Assembly (NCBI RefSeq): GCF_010672455.1
Contig: NZ_JAAHGO010000012.1
Coordinates: 630,321-694,320 of the forward strand
Origin: Okeania sp. SIO2C9
GTDB lineage: Bacteria > Cyanobacteriota > Cyanobacteriia > Cyanobacteriales > Microcoleaceae
Length of the DNA: 64,000 bases
Direction of reading: 5' to 3'
Shown: positions 55,214 through 64,000 of the stretch, piece after piece
Numbering within the stretch: position 1 is the first letter of the stretch
Layout of the letters: each line of letters opens with the position of its first letter
Translations under genes and position numbers: made by a program
The notes under the pieces: model-generated
Told to the model about the DNA's origin: nothing
The model's input: the letters and a program-made list of their open reading frames with translations, nothing else
Databases searched by the model: none

Positions 55214-55317
55214 TACCATTTTTTAGCCAGTAAATAATCTTTTTTATCAAAGGGAGGCCTCCTTTAAAGTATTTTAATCACGCTTATTATTCGTAACATT
55301 CTTTTTTCAAAATGGTA
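55214..55317. repeat. TACCATTTT inverted-repeat element
   Basis: TACCATTTTTTAGCC and TTCAAAATGGTA frame about 104 bases, with GGGAGGCCTCC as a central palindrome. The motif TTATTATTCGTAACAT recurs at 56768-56785. Confidence 0.5.
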
Positions 55318-55594
55318 TAATTTAGGAGTACAAATGTACTTAATACTCTAACTTGAAGATATCTAATAGCAAACGTAGAATCAAGAATGTTACGAATTAA
55401 TTTTGGCGATTAAAAGACCTTGCAGTAGATATCTCTTTGACTAAAAAGATAGATAAGTTCCGAATTAAGAAATCCTATAAAAGCTATTCATTCTGACTCC
55501 TGTATGTTTTTCTTCCAACGGCTTTATCTGATAAAATTTAATTTATGAAATTATTTACAACTGCTTGATTGAGTAGTAATTTTCTTGTTAGTTT

Positions 55595-56527
55595 TCAACC
55601 TGAAATCTGAAGATATTTTGGTGGAGCTTTCAAAGTATATATATTAGTTTCTCTAGCGATCGCCTGTCGTAAATTCAAAGGTATTTGCAACATTCCCAAT
55701 AAAGAAATACCATCCATAACTTTCAAACCACCGATAGTTTTTTCTGCTAACAAAAGGTCTACTTTTTCTGGGTTTGGTGTAGAGGAAATTTCTTGCTGAG
55801 AAGCAACAACAAATCCTAATGGACATCCATAACTAGTAGAATAAGGCTCTACAGAATGAGCATAATTAAACACAGTCTGTAAAGTTTTAACTACACGGAC
55901 ATGAAGATACATTTCGGCAGGAGAAATTGAACCTCCTTGTATAATAAAAACTCCATTAGGAGACAAAATTTGACGAATTTTTTGAAAGTATTCCTGAGTA
56001 AATAAGGGAAAAGATGGACCATACTCAATAGGGTCTGTCAGATCGGAAATAATGACGTCCCAAGTTTCTGAAGAAGAGTTTAAAAAATTCTGGGCATCAT
56101 CAATAATTAATTCTACGCGGGGGTCTTCAAAAGAATTTTGGTGCATTTCTGGCAAATACTTTTTGCAGGCATCTACTACTTCCCCATCTATATCAACCAT
56201 AACTAATTTTTCTACAGTTTTCCAGCGTAATACTTCTCGTAATGTTGCTCCTTCTGCACCTCCAAGCACTAAGACTTTGCGTGGTGTCCCATGAAAAATC
56301 ATTGGTGGATGTACTAAGCATTCATGGTAGAGAAATTCTTCTTCGGTGCAAGACTGCCACTTATTATCTAGTATTAAAGCTTTGCCATAAATACCTTCAA
56401 CAATATACATTTCCTGATATTTAGTTTTTTGATAAACCAGTACCCGATCTATGCCATGTTTATAAATATCCCAAGGTGTAATTTGTTCAGCGAACCATAA
56501 ATTTGTATTAAGTTTAGCAGCTGCCAT
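55595..56527 (-). CDS. speE: Polyamine aminopropyltransferase (spermidine/thermospermine synthase family)
   Basis: The 310-residue enzyme transfers the aminopropyl group of decarboxylated SAM to a polyamine. The N-terminal beta part (YKHGIDRVLVYQKTKYQEMY) precedes the Rossmann domain with VLVLGGAEGATLREVLRW and VMVDIDGEVVDACKKYLP. The acceptor loop reads SDLTDPIEYGPS. Spermidine synthases usually have D-S-S-D-P here, whereas D-L-x-D-P resembles thermospermine synthase and agmatine-using enzymes, so the substrate may not be putrescine. The ATG at 56527 gives the full N-terminus. Confidence 0.9.
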   Translation of the reverse strand: MAAAKLNTNLWFAEQITPWDIYKHGIDRVLVYQKTKYQEMYIVEGIYGKALILDNKWQSCTEEEFLYHECLVHPPMIFHGTPRKVLVLGGAEGATLREVLRWKTVEKLVMVDIDGEVVDACKKYLPEMHQNSFEDPRVELIIDDAQNFLNSSSETWDVIISDLTDPIEYGPSFPLFTQEYFQKIRQILSPNGVFIIQGGSISPAEMYLHVRVVKTLQTVFNYAHSVEPYSTSYGCPLGFVVASQQEISSTPNPEKVDLLLAEKTIGGLKVMDGISLLGMLQIPLNLRQAIARETNIYTLKAPPKYLQISG

Positions 56528-57278
56528 TGATAGTTTTCCTCTAGATAAAATAGTTGGGGGTAGGGGAGTAGGGGAGTAGGAAAGTGGGGGGAAGTTGAAG
56601 TAATTTAAGAAATTATCAACATATACATATAATATATAACCAGATTCTATATAATTTCTAACTTCTGACTTCTAACTTCTAACTTCTCAAAGGAGTGGGG
56701 GGAGATTGAATATTGAAGTAATTATAGAATTATCAGTATATATTATATAACCGGATTTTATATTAATCACACTTATTATTCGTAACATTTTTTTTATCCC
56801 TTTAAAAGAGGAGGATTGAGACGGGATTTTTTTGCCAATATATAAAGAGAAAAAGGATCATCCTAACTCCTCAAAACCTAAAATTATATCCAAGTTTTAT
56901 ACATATTTTTACCGAATAATTAAGGTTTAAAGCCTCTCCTTTAAAAGAGAAACAAGAAAAACTTTTCCTTTGAGTCAATCCTCTTCTTTTAAAGGAGAGG
57001 TAATTGTTAATAATTAATAATTAATAATTAATAATCATTAATTGTTGAAGCCTACCTAATTAATAAGTACGGATAGAATTTTGAGGGATAGATAAGGAGG
57101 TATTTATGTTTCCAGATTTTTGTTTTTTTTATCAAACTAAGAAGGGCGCATCTCAATATTTGCAACAATACTTTTTTCCTATTCCTCATTCCTAATTCCT
57201 CATTCCCCATTCCCCATTCCCCATTCTCTGTTCCCTGTTCCCTGTTCCCTAAAATTGAGATGCACCCACTAAGAAAGG
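56528..57278. other. Repeat-rich intergenic region
   Basis: GGGGAGTAG and ACTTCTA heptamer tracts, two right ends of family 1 MITEs in tandem (AACCAGATTCTATA at 56640 and AACCGGATTTTATA at 56752, each preceded by AATTATCA), a degenerate family E copy (56790-57050, ending AATTAAT heptamers), and TTCCCCA heptamers at 57200-57240. No gene is seen. Confidence 0.6.
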
Positions 57279-58805
57279 TTATATTTTTTCTAGTGTGGGG
57301 ATTAAATATTGAGTTAAGGTAAAAGCATCTACTCCTAATTCGGTTCGTTTTTTTGCTGCTAATATTGCTGTTTGAGCGTGCCACCAAACTGCTGTTTTAA
57401 CAGCTTCGAGTGGTGGAGTTTGAGTTGAAGTAATAGCTAATAAACCTCCGACTAAACCTGTTAATACATCTCCACTACCTCCTCTTGCTAATGCGGGAGT
57501 ACTTTCTGGATTAATCAATATTTTTTGACTATTGGCAATAATTGTTTTTGCTCCTTTGAAAACTAAAATCAGGTTACTATTTTTAGTTACTTTTTGAGCT
57601 GCTAATATCCGATTATTGAGTTGATTTTTTAGGTGGGGAAATAGACGTTTAAATTCTCCTGGGTGGGGTGTAATAATTGTTGGTGTTTGACGCTGACTGA
57701 CTAAATAATTTTTTTCTAAATTATCACAAATATTTAAAGCATCAGCATCTAGAACTATCGGACAATTTACAGATAATATTGCTTCTACTATAGATTTAGG
57801 TTCTGTGGTTAAACCAGGTCCGCAGGCGATCACTTCAAATTTACTTAAATCTATATCTTCTGGTAATTGTTTTATTGTTCCGGTTTCTGTTTCGGGACAA
57901 CCAATAATTAGTGCTTCTGGTAAGTGATTATTTAGTATGGATTTAATTGATTTTGGTACGGCAATTGATAACATTCCTACACCTGTTGCTCTGGCACCTA
58001 ATCCTGTTAAAATTGCTGCTCCACTATAACGATGGGAACCTACAATTAATAATAAATTACCATTTTTATATTTATAGGTTGTTGGAGAAAAAGGTAAAGG
58101 AAAATTTGCTGTGGCAGATGTTTTTGTGATTCTTTCAATAGTGGGAAATTCTCCTAAAATTTCTGTAATATCTGTCAGAGGAATATCAAAATCTATTAGT
58201 TCGGATGTACCTATATATTCTAAGGCTTGGTCTTGTAAAAATGCTTGTTTCCACATACCCAAACAAAATGTGTGATTAGCAGAAATTGCCGTTCCTAAAA
58301 CTTCTCCTGTATCTGTATGAATTCCAGAAGGTAAGTCGATACTAAATATCTGTTTTTTCCAACTATTAATTTCATTGATTGCTTTAGCTAAATCTCCGGT
58401 AATTTCTCGTTCTAGACCAAAGCCAAATAAACCGTCTATTAGCAAATCGCAATTTTTGAGCAGAGAAATATTATCAACAAAATTAACTCCTAAAGATTGC
58501 AGATATTTACTATGAGCATTTGTTAATTCTTTAAGTTTTGGTATCGGGCAGTAAACTATTATTTCATAACCTTGGAAATATAATTCTCTGGCTATAACCA
58601 AAGCATCTCCGCCATTATGACCAGGACCTACTAATATACCAATTTTACTAATATTAGGATTTAATAATTTTACGATTTTTCGTGTTACTAATCCTGCCAC
58701 TTTTTCCATTAATGCTGCTACTGGCATTCCGGCAACAAATATTCGTTCTTCTATTTGTCGCATTTGTGCAGCAGTAACTACAAACTTTTCTTTAGTATTG
58801 TTCAT
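57279..58805 (-). CDS. nnr: Bifunctional NAD(P)H-hydrate epimerase/dehydratase
   Basis: The 508-residue fusion repairs hydrated NADH/NADPH. The N-terminal YjeF domain (1-215) has VGPGHNGGDALVIARELY and IDGLFGFGLEREI. The C-terminal ADP-dependent dehydratase domain (about 240-500, ribokinase-like) has GSHRYSGAAILTGLGA, CGPGLTTEP, ITPHPGEFKRLFP and ARGGSGDVLTGLVGGLLA with the catalytic Asp. It is complete; the ATG at 58805 is the first in the frame. It is flanked by repeats and has no operon partner. Confidence 0.95.
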   Translation of the reverse strand: MNNTKEKFVVTAAQMRQIEERIFVAGMPVAALMEKVAGLVTRKIVKLLNPNISKIGILVGPGHNGGDALVIARELYFQGYEIIVYCPIPKLKELTNAHSKYLQSLGVNFVDNISLLKNCDLLIDGLFGFGLEREITGDLAKAINEINSWKKQIFSIDLPSGIHTDTGEVLGTAISANHTFCLGMWKQAFLQDQALEYIGTSELIDFDIPLTDITEILGEFPTIERITKTSATANFPLPFSPTTYKYKNGNLLLIVGSHRYSGAAILTGLGARATGVGMLSIAVPKSIKSILNNHLPEALIIGCPETETGTIKQLPEDIDLSKFEVIACGPGLTTEPKSIVEAILSVNCPIVLDADALNICDNLEKNYLVSQRQTPTIITPHPGEFKRLFPHLKNQLNNRILAAQKVTKNSNLILVFKGAKTIIANSQKILINPESTPALARGGSGDVLTGLVGGLLAITSTQTPPLEAVKTAVWWHAQTAILAAKKRTELGVDAFTLTQYLIPTLEKI

Positions 58806-60298
58806 TTTTGCCGATCTATTATTCTAATTTAATTCTCTTCACTAGAAAAAAGTAAAGCTAAGAAAGAGGGAATAACTGAAGTTGGAAGAAAAAAAACAAA
58901 AATAATGATAGAGATAAGTAGATTCTCCAATCCTATCAGCTACTTCTAAGCTAAGACACATTTTTACTGATATATTATTCTAATTTAATTCACTAGAAAA
59001 AGGAAAGGTAAGGAAGAACTGAAGTTGGAAGAAGAAAAAACAGAAATAATGATAGAGATATAGCAGAAAGAAGAAGGAACAAGCAAAAAGCAAAAAGCAA
59101 CAAGGAAAAATCTGGTGTTGTCTGAATTTTAAGCTTTTGATATGTCAAATACAGTAATAGCGTAAGCATTTAACTATCAGCATTTGAAAGAAAGAATTAA
59201 GCAATGACCAAGGTTAGCTGAAAGTACTATTTCATTTCCTGTGGAATGCTGCGCAAACATAATTTTTCATTCTCCTTGAATACTAATTCCTTCTTCCAAG
59301 ATAATGAATTAATAACTCATAGCTGATAGCTGATAGCTGACTGCTGAATGCTTACGTAATAGCGACTGCTATAAGTAGCTAATTTTAAGCTAAGACCCAC
59401 TTATATTTTATCGCATTACCAAGGTAGGTTAGGAGTAAGCATTTCCTGCGGAATGCTGCGCAAACAGCTATTAGTAGTCAGCTCTTCCTGCGGAATGCTA
59501 CGCAAACAGCTTTTTAATGAATGAAGCAAGCATTCGCTTAACTTTTACTACATTTTCAACTAGAGAATTGAAACACAATGATAACGAGTTTTAGTTGCTA
59601 ACTTAAGGTAATGAAGCTGATAGCTGATAGCTGACTGCTGAATGCTTACGGTTAGGAAATAATTTGTTTACTTAAAAGCCTTAATTGTATATGTTTTCTG
59701 TTTTCGGTTCTCTTTGAAAAAAAAGTTATATATATAGCAATATGATTTGAGTTGTGAGACGTTGGAAACTTTTAGGAAACAGGGAACAGAGAAGAAGAAA
59801 AAAACGTATCATATGAATATAATAATTGCTATATTCTATACTTTTAAGGAACATTTCAATTCTCACAACTGATTCCTGATTGCTATAGTTTAAATTTTCA
59901 ATAGCTTAGGCGAAAAATTTGAGCTTTCTTTTTTGTAGCATTCATACATGATAATTGGTATAAGACCAAAATTCACGCATTTTTGCTGTATCTTCCCGAA
60001 TTTTTTTGGTTAATACCCTACCCTTTTAAGGGGATAAAAAAAGATAATATTCCAGATTTAAAGCCTCCTTATTACCGAAAAATTGTGGTTTAAAGCCTCC
60101 CCTTTTAAGGGGATAATAAGCGGTCGTTTGCGGAGCAGTCCGTTAGGATGGGATGGCGAGGTCTCCTCGCCATATCCAATCGACTCCTGTGAAGAAAAAT
60201 TTTCATGAATTTGTCAATCCTCTTCTTTCAAGGAGAGGTAATTATTCATTATTCATTATTCATTGGTGCTGATAACTGATAACTGAAATTACTTACTT
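58806..60298. other. Long repeat-filled intergenic region
   Basis: A roughly 80-bp direct repeat lies at 58840-58915 and 58985-59055 (TGAAGTTGGAAGAAGA, AAAATAATGATAGAGATA). CCTGCGGAATGCTGCGCAAA occurs at 59236, 59446 and 59487 with small changes. TAGCTGA heptamers lie at 59320-59345 and 59615-59640. A family E copy fills 60070-60285. No gene is supported. Confidence 0.6.
60070..60285 (+). repeat. Dispersed repeat family E
   Basis: The unit contains CGAAAAATTGTGG, CCCCTTTTAAGGGG, GATAATAAGCGGTCG, the hairpin GGCGAGGTCTCCTCGCC, CAATCCTC and GAGGTAA, and ends with ATTCATT heptamers, here fused to a CTGATAA tail ending CTGAAATTAC. It is the most complete copy with all segments. Confidence 0.82.
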
Positions 60299-61147
60299 TT
60301 AACGACCAAAGTAAATAACCACATTAACAAACCCCGAATCTAATAAATAGCGTTGCCACTTTTCTGCTATTTCTTCTTTTTCAAAAGGTCCTATAGCTAC
60401 ATTTTCGGGAATTTCTGTCACCTGAATACCTTGGTCGGGAACTCCTAATAATCGCAATTTATATGTAATTAAAGCTAAATCTGTTGACTTACTAGGAATT
60501 AATAAATAATAAGATTTACTATTACTTAGTCCATAAGCAATTGAGCGTCTAACTGGAGGATATACCCTAGATGCTAAAATTGTAGGTTTTACAGGTTCAC
60601 CAAAAGCTTCATTTGAATCAAGTTTTTCTAGTTGGGCATTAATTCCTCTTTCTTCTAAATAATCTAACAAATCTAAAGCGAAAAATAGCTGAGAAAAACT
60701 TCCTACTTGAATTACAGTGTTTCCTGCAAAAGAGCGCAATACTGCTCTTGGTTCGATTTTTCGCCGAATAATTCCTAACAATAAAGCACTGTCTGATTCA
60801 ATATAGACAACATATCGTAAATTGGGAAATGGATTTACTTCGATGGGATTAAATATTGGTTCTTGTTGTCTAATTGATGGTCTTACTGTTGATGGAGGTA
60901 ATACTTCAAAATCTTTGGGGAAGCTGGAAATTTCTATTATTAATGGTGTCTGTTTTTTTGTATTGCTATTGGAACTAAAATTTGTGGTTTTGCTTTGACT
61001 TTGATTGGTGGCTAAAGTTTGAGTTACAATGACTTTACCCTGAGCAATAGTTTGGTGATTTATAGCTAAAAATCCTCCTAATATGATTGATAAGAATGAG
61101 ATTTTTAAAACTCTGTAGTCTAATATTAAAAATACTTGGTTTGGCAT
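60299..61147 (-). CDS. Putative exported SPOR-like protein
   Basis: From ATG 61147 the protein has 282 residues with a signal-type N-terminus (FLSIILGGFLAINHQTIAQG). It then has a low-complexity linker (QSQSKTTNFSSNSNTKKQ), and a C-terminal half resembling paired SPOR-like units: VVYIESDSALLLGIIR, IQVGSFSQLFFALDLLDYLE, and YYLLIPSKSTDLALITYKLR with NVAIGPFEKEEIAEKWQ. SPOR domains bind denuded peptidoglycan. An ATG at 61237 would add 30 residues, but the 61147 form fits secretion. Family assignment is by pattern only. Confidence 0.65.
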   Translation of the reverse strand: MPNQVFLILDYRVLKISFLSIILGGFLAINHQTIAQGKVIVTQTLATNQSQSKTTNFSSNSNTKKQTPLIIEISSFPKDFEVLPPSTVRPSIRQQEPIFNPIEVNPFPNLRYVVYIESDSALLLGIIRRKIEPRAVLRSFAGNTVIQVGSFSQLFFALDLLDYLEERGINAQLEKLDSNEAFGEPVKPTILASRVYPPVRRSIAYGLSNSKSYYLLIPSKSTDLALITYKLRLLGVPDQGIQVTEIPENVAIGPFEKEEIAEKWQRYLLDSGFVNVVIYFGR

Positions 61148-62222
61148 GGTGAGTCGATCCAATAAATGATGATTTTTAGCAGGGGTTTGAACATAGTTTA
61201 TTACATGGGTAAAACAAAGTGAAATTATATATAGCAATTCCCAAAAAGCGTGAGGTACAAAATTATTTTGCTTTAGGGAGTAGAGAGTAGGGAGTAGGGA
61301 GTAGAAAAAAAGAAAAATAACTGTACATCAGCAACTTGAGAAACACTATATAGCAGTCCTAAATTATCTTTTTATTTTGGGTTTAATACCCCACCGTCTA
61401 CACGATATTAACAATTGGTTGGGGTTTGAGTCCCCATCCATTTTTTCTTCCTTCTTCTTTCTTCTTCAATAGTGAAAATTTTATTGGTTGCTATTTGCCA
61501 TTTCCTATTTACTTTTCCCTAAAAGTCTAATGCCAAATTCATTTCTAAATTGCATAGAACAATATTTTAATCAGAGTTGACTTGAAATTAAGACAGACAA
61601 ATTAATAAATTTGATAATTCTGTGCAGTCTCATATATAGCAGTGGAAGGAAAGGTGAGGAAATATCAAGAGCTTAAAACTCAGAGAAAGTAATATTTTCC
61701 TGCTTCCCTTTTCCTGGTTCCTTCTTCTTTCTTTCTTCTTCAATAGTGAAAATTTTATTGGTTGCTATTTGCCATTTCCTATTTACTTTTCCCTAAAAGT
61801 CTAATGCCAAATTCATTTCTAAATTGCATAGAACAATATTTTAATCAGAGTTGACTTAAGATTAAGACAGACAAATTAATAAATTTGATAATTTTGTGCA
61901 GTCTCATATATAGCAGTGGAAGGAAAGGTTAGGAAATATCGAGAGCTTAAAACTCACAGAAAGTAATATTTTCCTGCTTCCCTTTTCCTGGTTACTTCTT
62001 CTTTCTTTCTTACTTAAGATTAAGACAGACAAATTAATAAATTTCAGAATTATCTACAGTCTCATATATAGCAGTGGAAGGAAAGGTTAGGAAATATCGA
62101 GAGCTTAAAACTCACAGAAAGTAATATTTTTCCCTCTTCCCTTTTCCTTGTTCCCTCTTCCTTCTTCAAAAAATCTATAATCAAAATAAATACATATAGT
62201 TTTGATTTTATACTCAAATTCA
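61148..62222. other. Repeat-rich region upstream of mnmA
   Basis: It holds GTAGGGA heptamers (61276-61302), a family 10 repeat (61379-61475) and a tandem duplication with a 274-base period (61467-62160). No gene is seen, and the mnmA promoter must lie in the last copy. Confidence 0.7.
61467..62160 (+). repeat. Tandem duplication with 274-bp period, 2.5 copies
   Basis: CAATAGTGAAAATTTTATTG starts at 61467 and again at 61741. The inner block AGATTAAGACAGACAAATTA recurs a third time at about 62016. Copies differ by few bases. Each contains the inverted family 4 element, an AGCAGTGGAAGGAAAGG block and TTCCTTC-type heptamers. Confidence 0.85.
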
Positions 62223-63302
62223 ATGAATAAAATTATAGTCGGTCTTTCCGGTGGAGTTGATAGTTCCACAACAGCAGCAATACTACATCATCAAGGATAT
62301 CAAGTTGAAGGTTTAACTCTTTGGTTAATGAAAGGAAAAGGTCAATGTTGTTCCGAAGGAATGGTCGATGCTGCTCATATTTGTGAACAGTTAGGTATTC
62401 CCCATCATATTGTGGATAGTCGCGATTTATTTCAAGCAAATATTGTTGATTATTTAGTAACAGGATACAGTGCTGGAATTACTCCACTACCTTGTTCTCA
62501 ATGTAATAAAGCTGTGAAATTTGGCCCGATGTTGGCTTATGGCCGTGAAAAATTGGGTATTGACAAAATTGCCACGGGGCACTACGCACAAATTGATTAT
62601 GATTCAGAAAGCGATCGCTATCAATTAAAACGTGCCATTGACCGTAACAAAGACCAGTCTTATTTTCTGTACGATTTAACACAGGACTTATTAGCTGGTT
62701 CCGTATTTCCTCTAGGAAAAATGGTGAAAAGTGAAACCCGACGCATTGCAGCAGAATATGGTTTGAAAACTGCTGATAAACCGGAAAGTCAGGATTTATG
62801 TCTAGTGGAAGCTAGCGGTTCAATGCGGGCATTTTTGGATAAATATATTACTCCCAATCAAGGTGAAATAGTTGACCAAGAGGGGCGAGTTTTAGGACTC
62901 CACGATGGTGTCCATCATTATACAATTGGCCAAAGAAAAGGTTTAGGAGTTTCGGCCCCTCATCCTTTATATGTAATTGATTTGGACCCAGTAATGAATC
63001 GGGTAATAGTGGGCGATCGCCACAGTGCGTCAAAAATGGAGTCCACTGTAAAGTTAGTTAATTGGGTTTCTATTGTCCCACCGACTATACCTATACGAGG
63101 GGAGGTGCAAGTGAGATATCGTAGTTTACCTGTAGCAGCAAATATTATTCCTTTGGGTATTAATGAGGAGAAACCACGGGATGGTTTTCGAGTTAAGTTA
63201 ATGTTTGAAGAGGCAGTTTTTGGCATAACTCCTGGGCAAGCTGCTGTTTGGTATGACGGAGATATTTTGTTAGGTGGAGGGATAATTGAAAAGTCAGAAT
63301 GA
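62223..63302 (+). CDS. mnmA: tRNA-specific 2-thiouridylase
   Basis: The protein (359 residues from ATG 62223) makes 2-thiouridine at the wobble position of tRNA-Lys, Glu and Gln. The PP-loop is [11 protein letters not shown], the nucleophile Cys is in [13 protein letters not shown], and the second catalytic Cys in [13 protein letters not shown]. The tRNA-binding C-terminal part includes [20 protein letters not shown] and [24 protein letters not shown] at 62202 would add seven residues; ATG 62223 ([11 protein letters not shown]) matches the family. Its 3' end overlaps the converging repeat-protein frame by 110 bases. Confidence 0.95.
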   Translation: MNKIIVGLSGGVDSSTTAAILHHQGYQVEGLTLWLMKGKGQCCSEGMVDAAHICEQLGIPHHIVDSRDLFQANIVDYLVTGYSAGITPLPCSQCNKAVKFGPMLAYGREKLGIDKIATGHYAQIDYDSESDRYQLKRAIDRNKDQSYFLYDLTQDLLAGSVFPLGKMVKSETRRIAAEYGLKTADKPESQDLCLVEASGSMRAFLDKYITPNQGEIVDQEGRVLGLHDGVHHYTIGQRKGLGVSAPHPLYVIDLDPVMNRVIVGDRHSASKMESTVKLVNWVSIVPPTIPIRGEVQVRYRSLPVAANIIPLGINEEKPRDGFRVKLMFEEAVFGITPGQAAVWYDGDILLGGGIIEKSE

Positions 63303-64000
63303 CTATAGTTTGTAGTCTGGATTTTAGTTGATTATTAAAGCTAAAAATCCTGACTACTAAATTTTCCATCAATGGATTTTTTAAATTTTGGTCGATTGAC
63401 ATTTTTTCAGGAGCTAAAGTCAGATTAAGTCTGATTTTCTCTAGGAATTTTTTGATGGTAGAAGGGTAAATTTCAGAAGTAGTAGATTTTTCATCAGTGG
63501 GTTTTTCAGATTTTACCGAACTGCCAATTTTTTCAGGAGATAAATTCAGAGTAAGTATAGGTGAGTCTGGAAATTTTTTGATGCTTGGAGGGTAAATTTC
63601 AGAAGTAGTAGATTTTTCATCAGTGGGTTTTTCAGATTTTACCGAACTGCCAATTTTTTCAGGAGATAAATTCAGAGTAAGTATAGGTGAGTCTGGAAAT
63701 TTTTTGATGGTAGAAGGGTAAATTTCAGAAGTAGTAGATTTTTCATCAGTGGGTTTTTCAGATTTTACCGAACTGCCAATTTTTTCAGGAGATAAATTCA
63801 GAGTAAGTATAGGTGAGTCTGGAAATTTTTTGATGCTTGGAGGGTAAATTTCAGAAGTAGTAGATTTTTCATCAGTGGGTTTTTCAGATTTTACCGAACT
63901 GCCAATTTTTTCAGGAGATAAATTCAGAGTAAGTATAGGTGAGTCTGGAAATTTTTTGATGGTAGAAGGGTAAATTTCAGAAGTAGTAGATTTTTCATCA
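63193..64000 (-). CDS. Repeat protein with 42-residue units (5' end beyond window)
   Basis: A single minus-strand frame is open from the right edge to a stop at 63193, 269 codons. Residues from the edge consist of near-perfect 42-residue units with segments [22 protein letters not shown](S/T)[13 protein letters not shown] and LSPEKI. Two alternating forms differ in YPPSI and YPSTI. The last unit is degenerate ([16 protein letters not shown]), and a non-repeat tail of 69 residues follows ([19 protein letters not shown]). The tail overlaps mnmA antisense and may have replaced the original end. The protein looks disordered, rich in Ser, Thr, Lys and Pro; the function is unknown. Confidence 0.6.
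   Translation of the reverse strand, partial: DEKSTTSEIYPSTIKKFPDSPILTLNLSPEKIGSSVKSEKPTDEKSTTSEIYPPSIKKFPDSPILTLNLSPEKIGSSVKSEKPTDEKSTTSEIYPSTIKKFPDSPILTLNLSPEKIGSSVKSEKPTDEKSTTSEIYPPSIKKFPDSPILTLNLSPEKIGSSVKSEKPTDEKSTTSEIYPSTIKKFLEKIRLNLTLAPEKMSIDQNLKNPLMENLVVRIFSFNNQLKSRLQTIVILTFQLSLHLTKYLRHTKQQLAQELCQKLPLQTLT
63415..64000 (-). repeat. 126-bp perfect tandem repeats with 252-bp higher order
   Basis: The marker GCCAATTTTTTCAGGAG recurs at 63523, 63649, 63775 and 63901, always 126 bases apart. Units alternate between GATGGTAGAAGGG (63454, 63706, 63958) and GATGCTTGGAGGG (63580, 63832). The period is a multiple of three, and every copy keeps the minus-strand frame open. The array continues past the right edge. 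Confidence 0.95.

Larger units (their letters stand above)
54516..55594. other. Repeat-rich intergenic region
   Basis: In order: the family 4 element (54535-54660), a GTAGGGTG..CACCCTAC element (54689-54798), AT-rich sequence, GAGTCAG heptamers (55155-55195) and a TACCATTTT..AAAATGGTA element (55214-55317). No gene is seen. Confidence 0.65.

Noticed and set aside
57052..57387. 111-codon frame overlapping the 3' end of nnr
   Set aside because: It is made of heptamer repeats and antisense sequence; the nnr frame is the real gene.
63415..64000. Long direct repeats as a possible CRISPR or satellite
   Set aside because: The period of 126 is a multiple of three, with an open minus-strand frame in every unit, so a repeat protein explains it better.

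Overview
The window comes from a filamentous, non-heterocystous-type cyanobacterium of the Trichodesmium/Okeania kind. This is inferred from psaD, ycf46, cyanobacteria-specific DUF families (DUF2605, DUF2973, DUF2808, DUF2301), a FurA-type regulator, an RRM-type Rbp protein, HIP1-like GCGATCGC sites, low G+C, and a coding density of only about 57 percent. The space between genes is filled with insertion-sequence remnants, miniature inverted-repeat elements (MITEs), heptanucleotide tandem repeats and several dispersed repeat families. No tRNA, rRNA or CRISPR array was recognised.

Layout. 1-6.7 kb: end of an MDR/alcohol dehydrogenase gene with a displaced 126-bp fragment of a close homologue, an alpha/beta hydrolase, an SDR oxidoreductase, and a decayed IS1-type element carrying two nested MITEs. 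6.7-17 kb: trpE, an NTF2-like protein, psaD, a STAS protein convergent with a DICT-GAF histidine kinase, a DUF2973/DUF2605 pair, gloB and a small cyanobacterial protein. 17.6-24.2 kb: a glycosyltransferase 2 that has lost its GtrA tail, a decayed IS1182/IS5-type IS, a small protein, a polysaccharide deacetylase and cmoB. 24.2-26.4 kb: a repeat cluster with a group II intron 3' fragment and an IS630-family element inserted in a dispersed repeat. 26.4-34.3 kb: a large GAF-domain protein, then ffh-rpsP-KH-phoH, then a ChuX/HutX-like protein whose start codon lies in a repeat. 35-45 kb: fur, a five-repeat peptidoglycan-binding protein, a 58-residue membrane protein, an SH3-like protein and the canonical leftward cluster rpmH-rnpA-PH-yidC-khpB-yceD-ycf46, split in two places by repeats. 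46.5-49.5 kb: the proton-translocating transhydrogenase operon pntAA-pntAB-pntB. 50-63 kb: an RRM protein, a possible Yfr2-type small RNA, YdcF, DUF2301, a calcium-binding-like protein, an aminopropyltransferase, nnr, a SPOR-like protein and mnmA. The right edge is the 3' part of a leftward gene built on perfect 42-codon repeats.

How the genes work together. Two clusters concern membrane-protein biogenesis: ffh/rpsP/KH/phoH (targeting and ribosome/RNA functions) and rpmH/rnpA/yidC/khpB. A KhpA-like KH protein and a KhpB/Jag protein are both encoded here, in separate operons. cmoB and mnmA both modify the tRNA wobble uridine. PsaD, the Pnt transhydrogenase and Fur link to photosynthetic redox and iron balance.

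The most distinctive signal is the repeat biology. One MITE family has TATCATGTCCGG-like ends and 3-bp TNA target duplications. It is present in at least eight copies, inserts into other mobile elements and into itself, and supplies the end of one reading frame. TnpB-less IS200/IS605 right ends (possible omega-RNA sequences) occur at about three places, one of them ending 15 bases before the pntAA start codon. No complete defence system or novel gene cassette was found.
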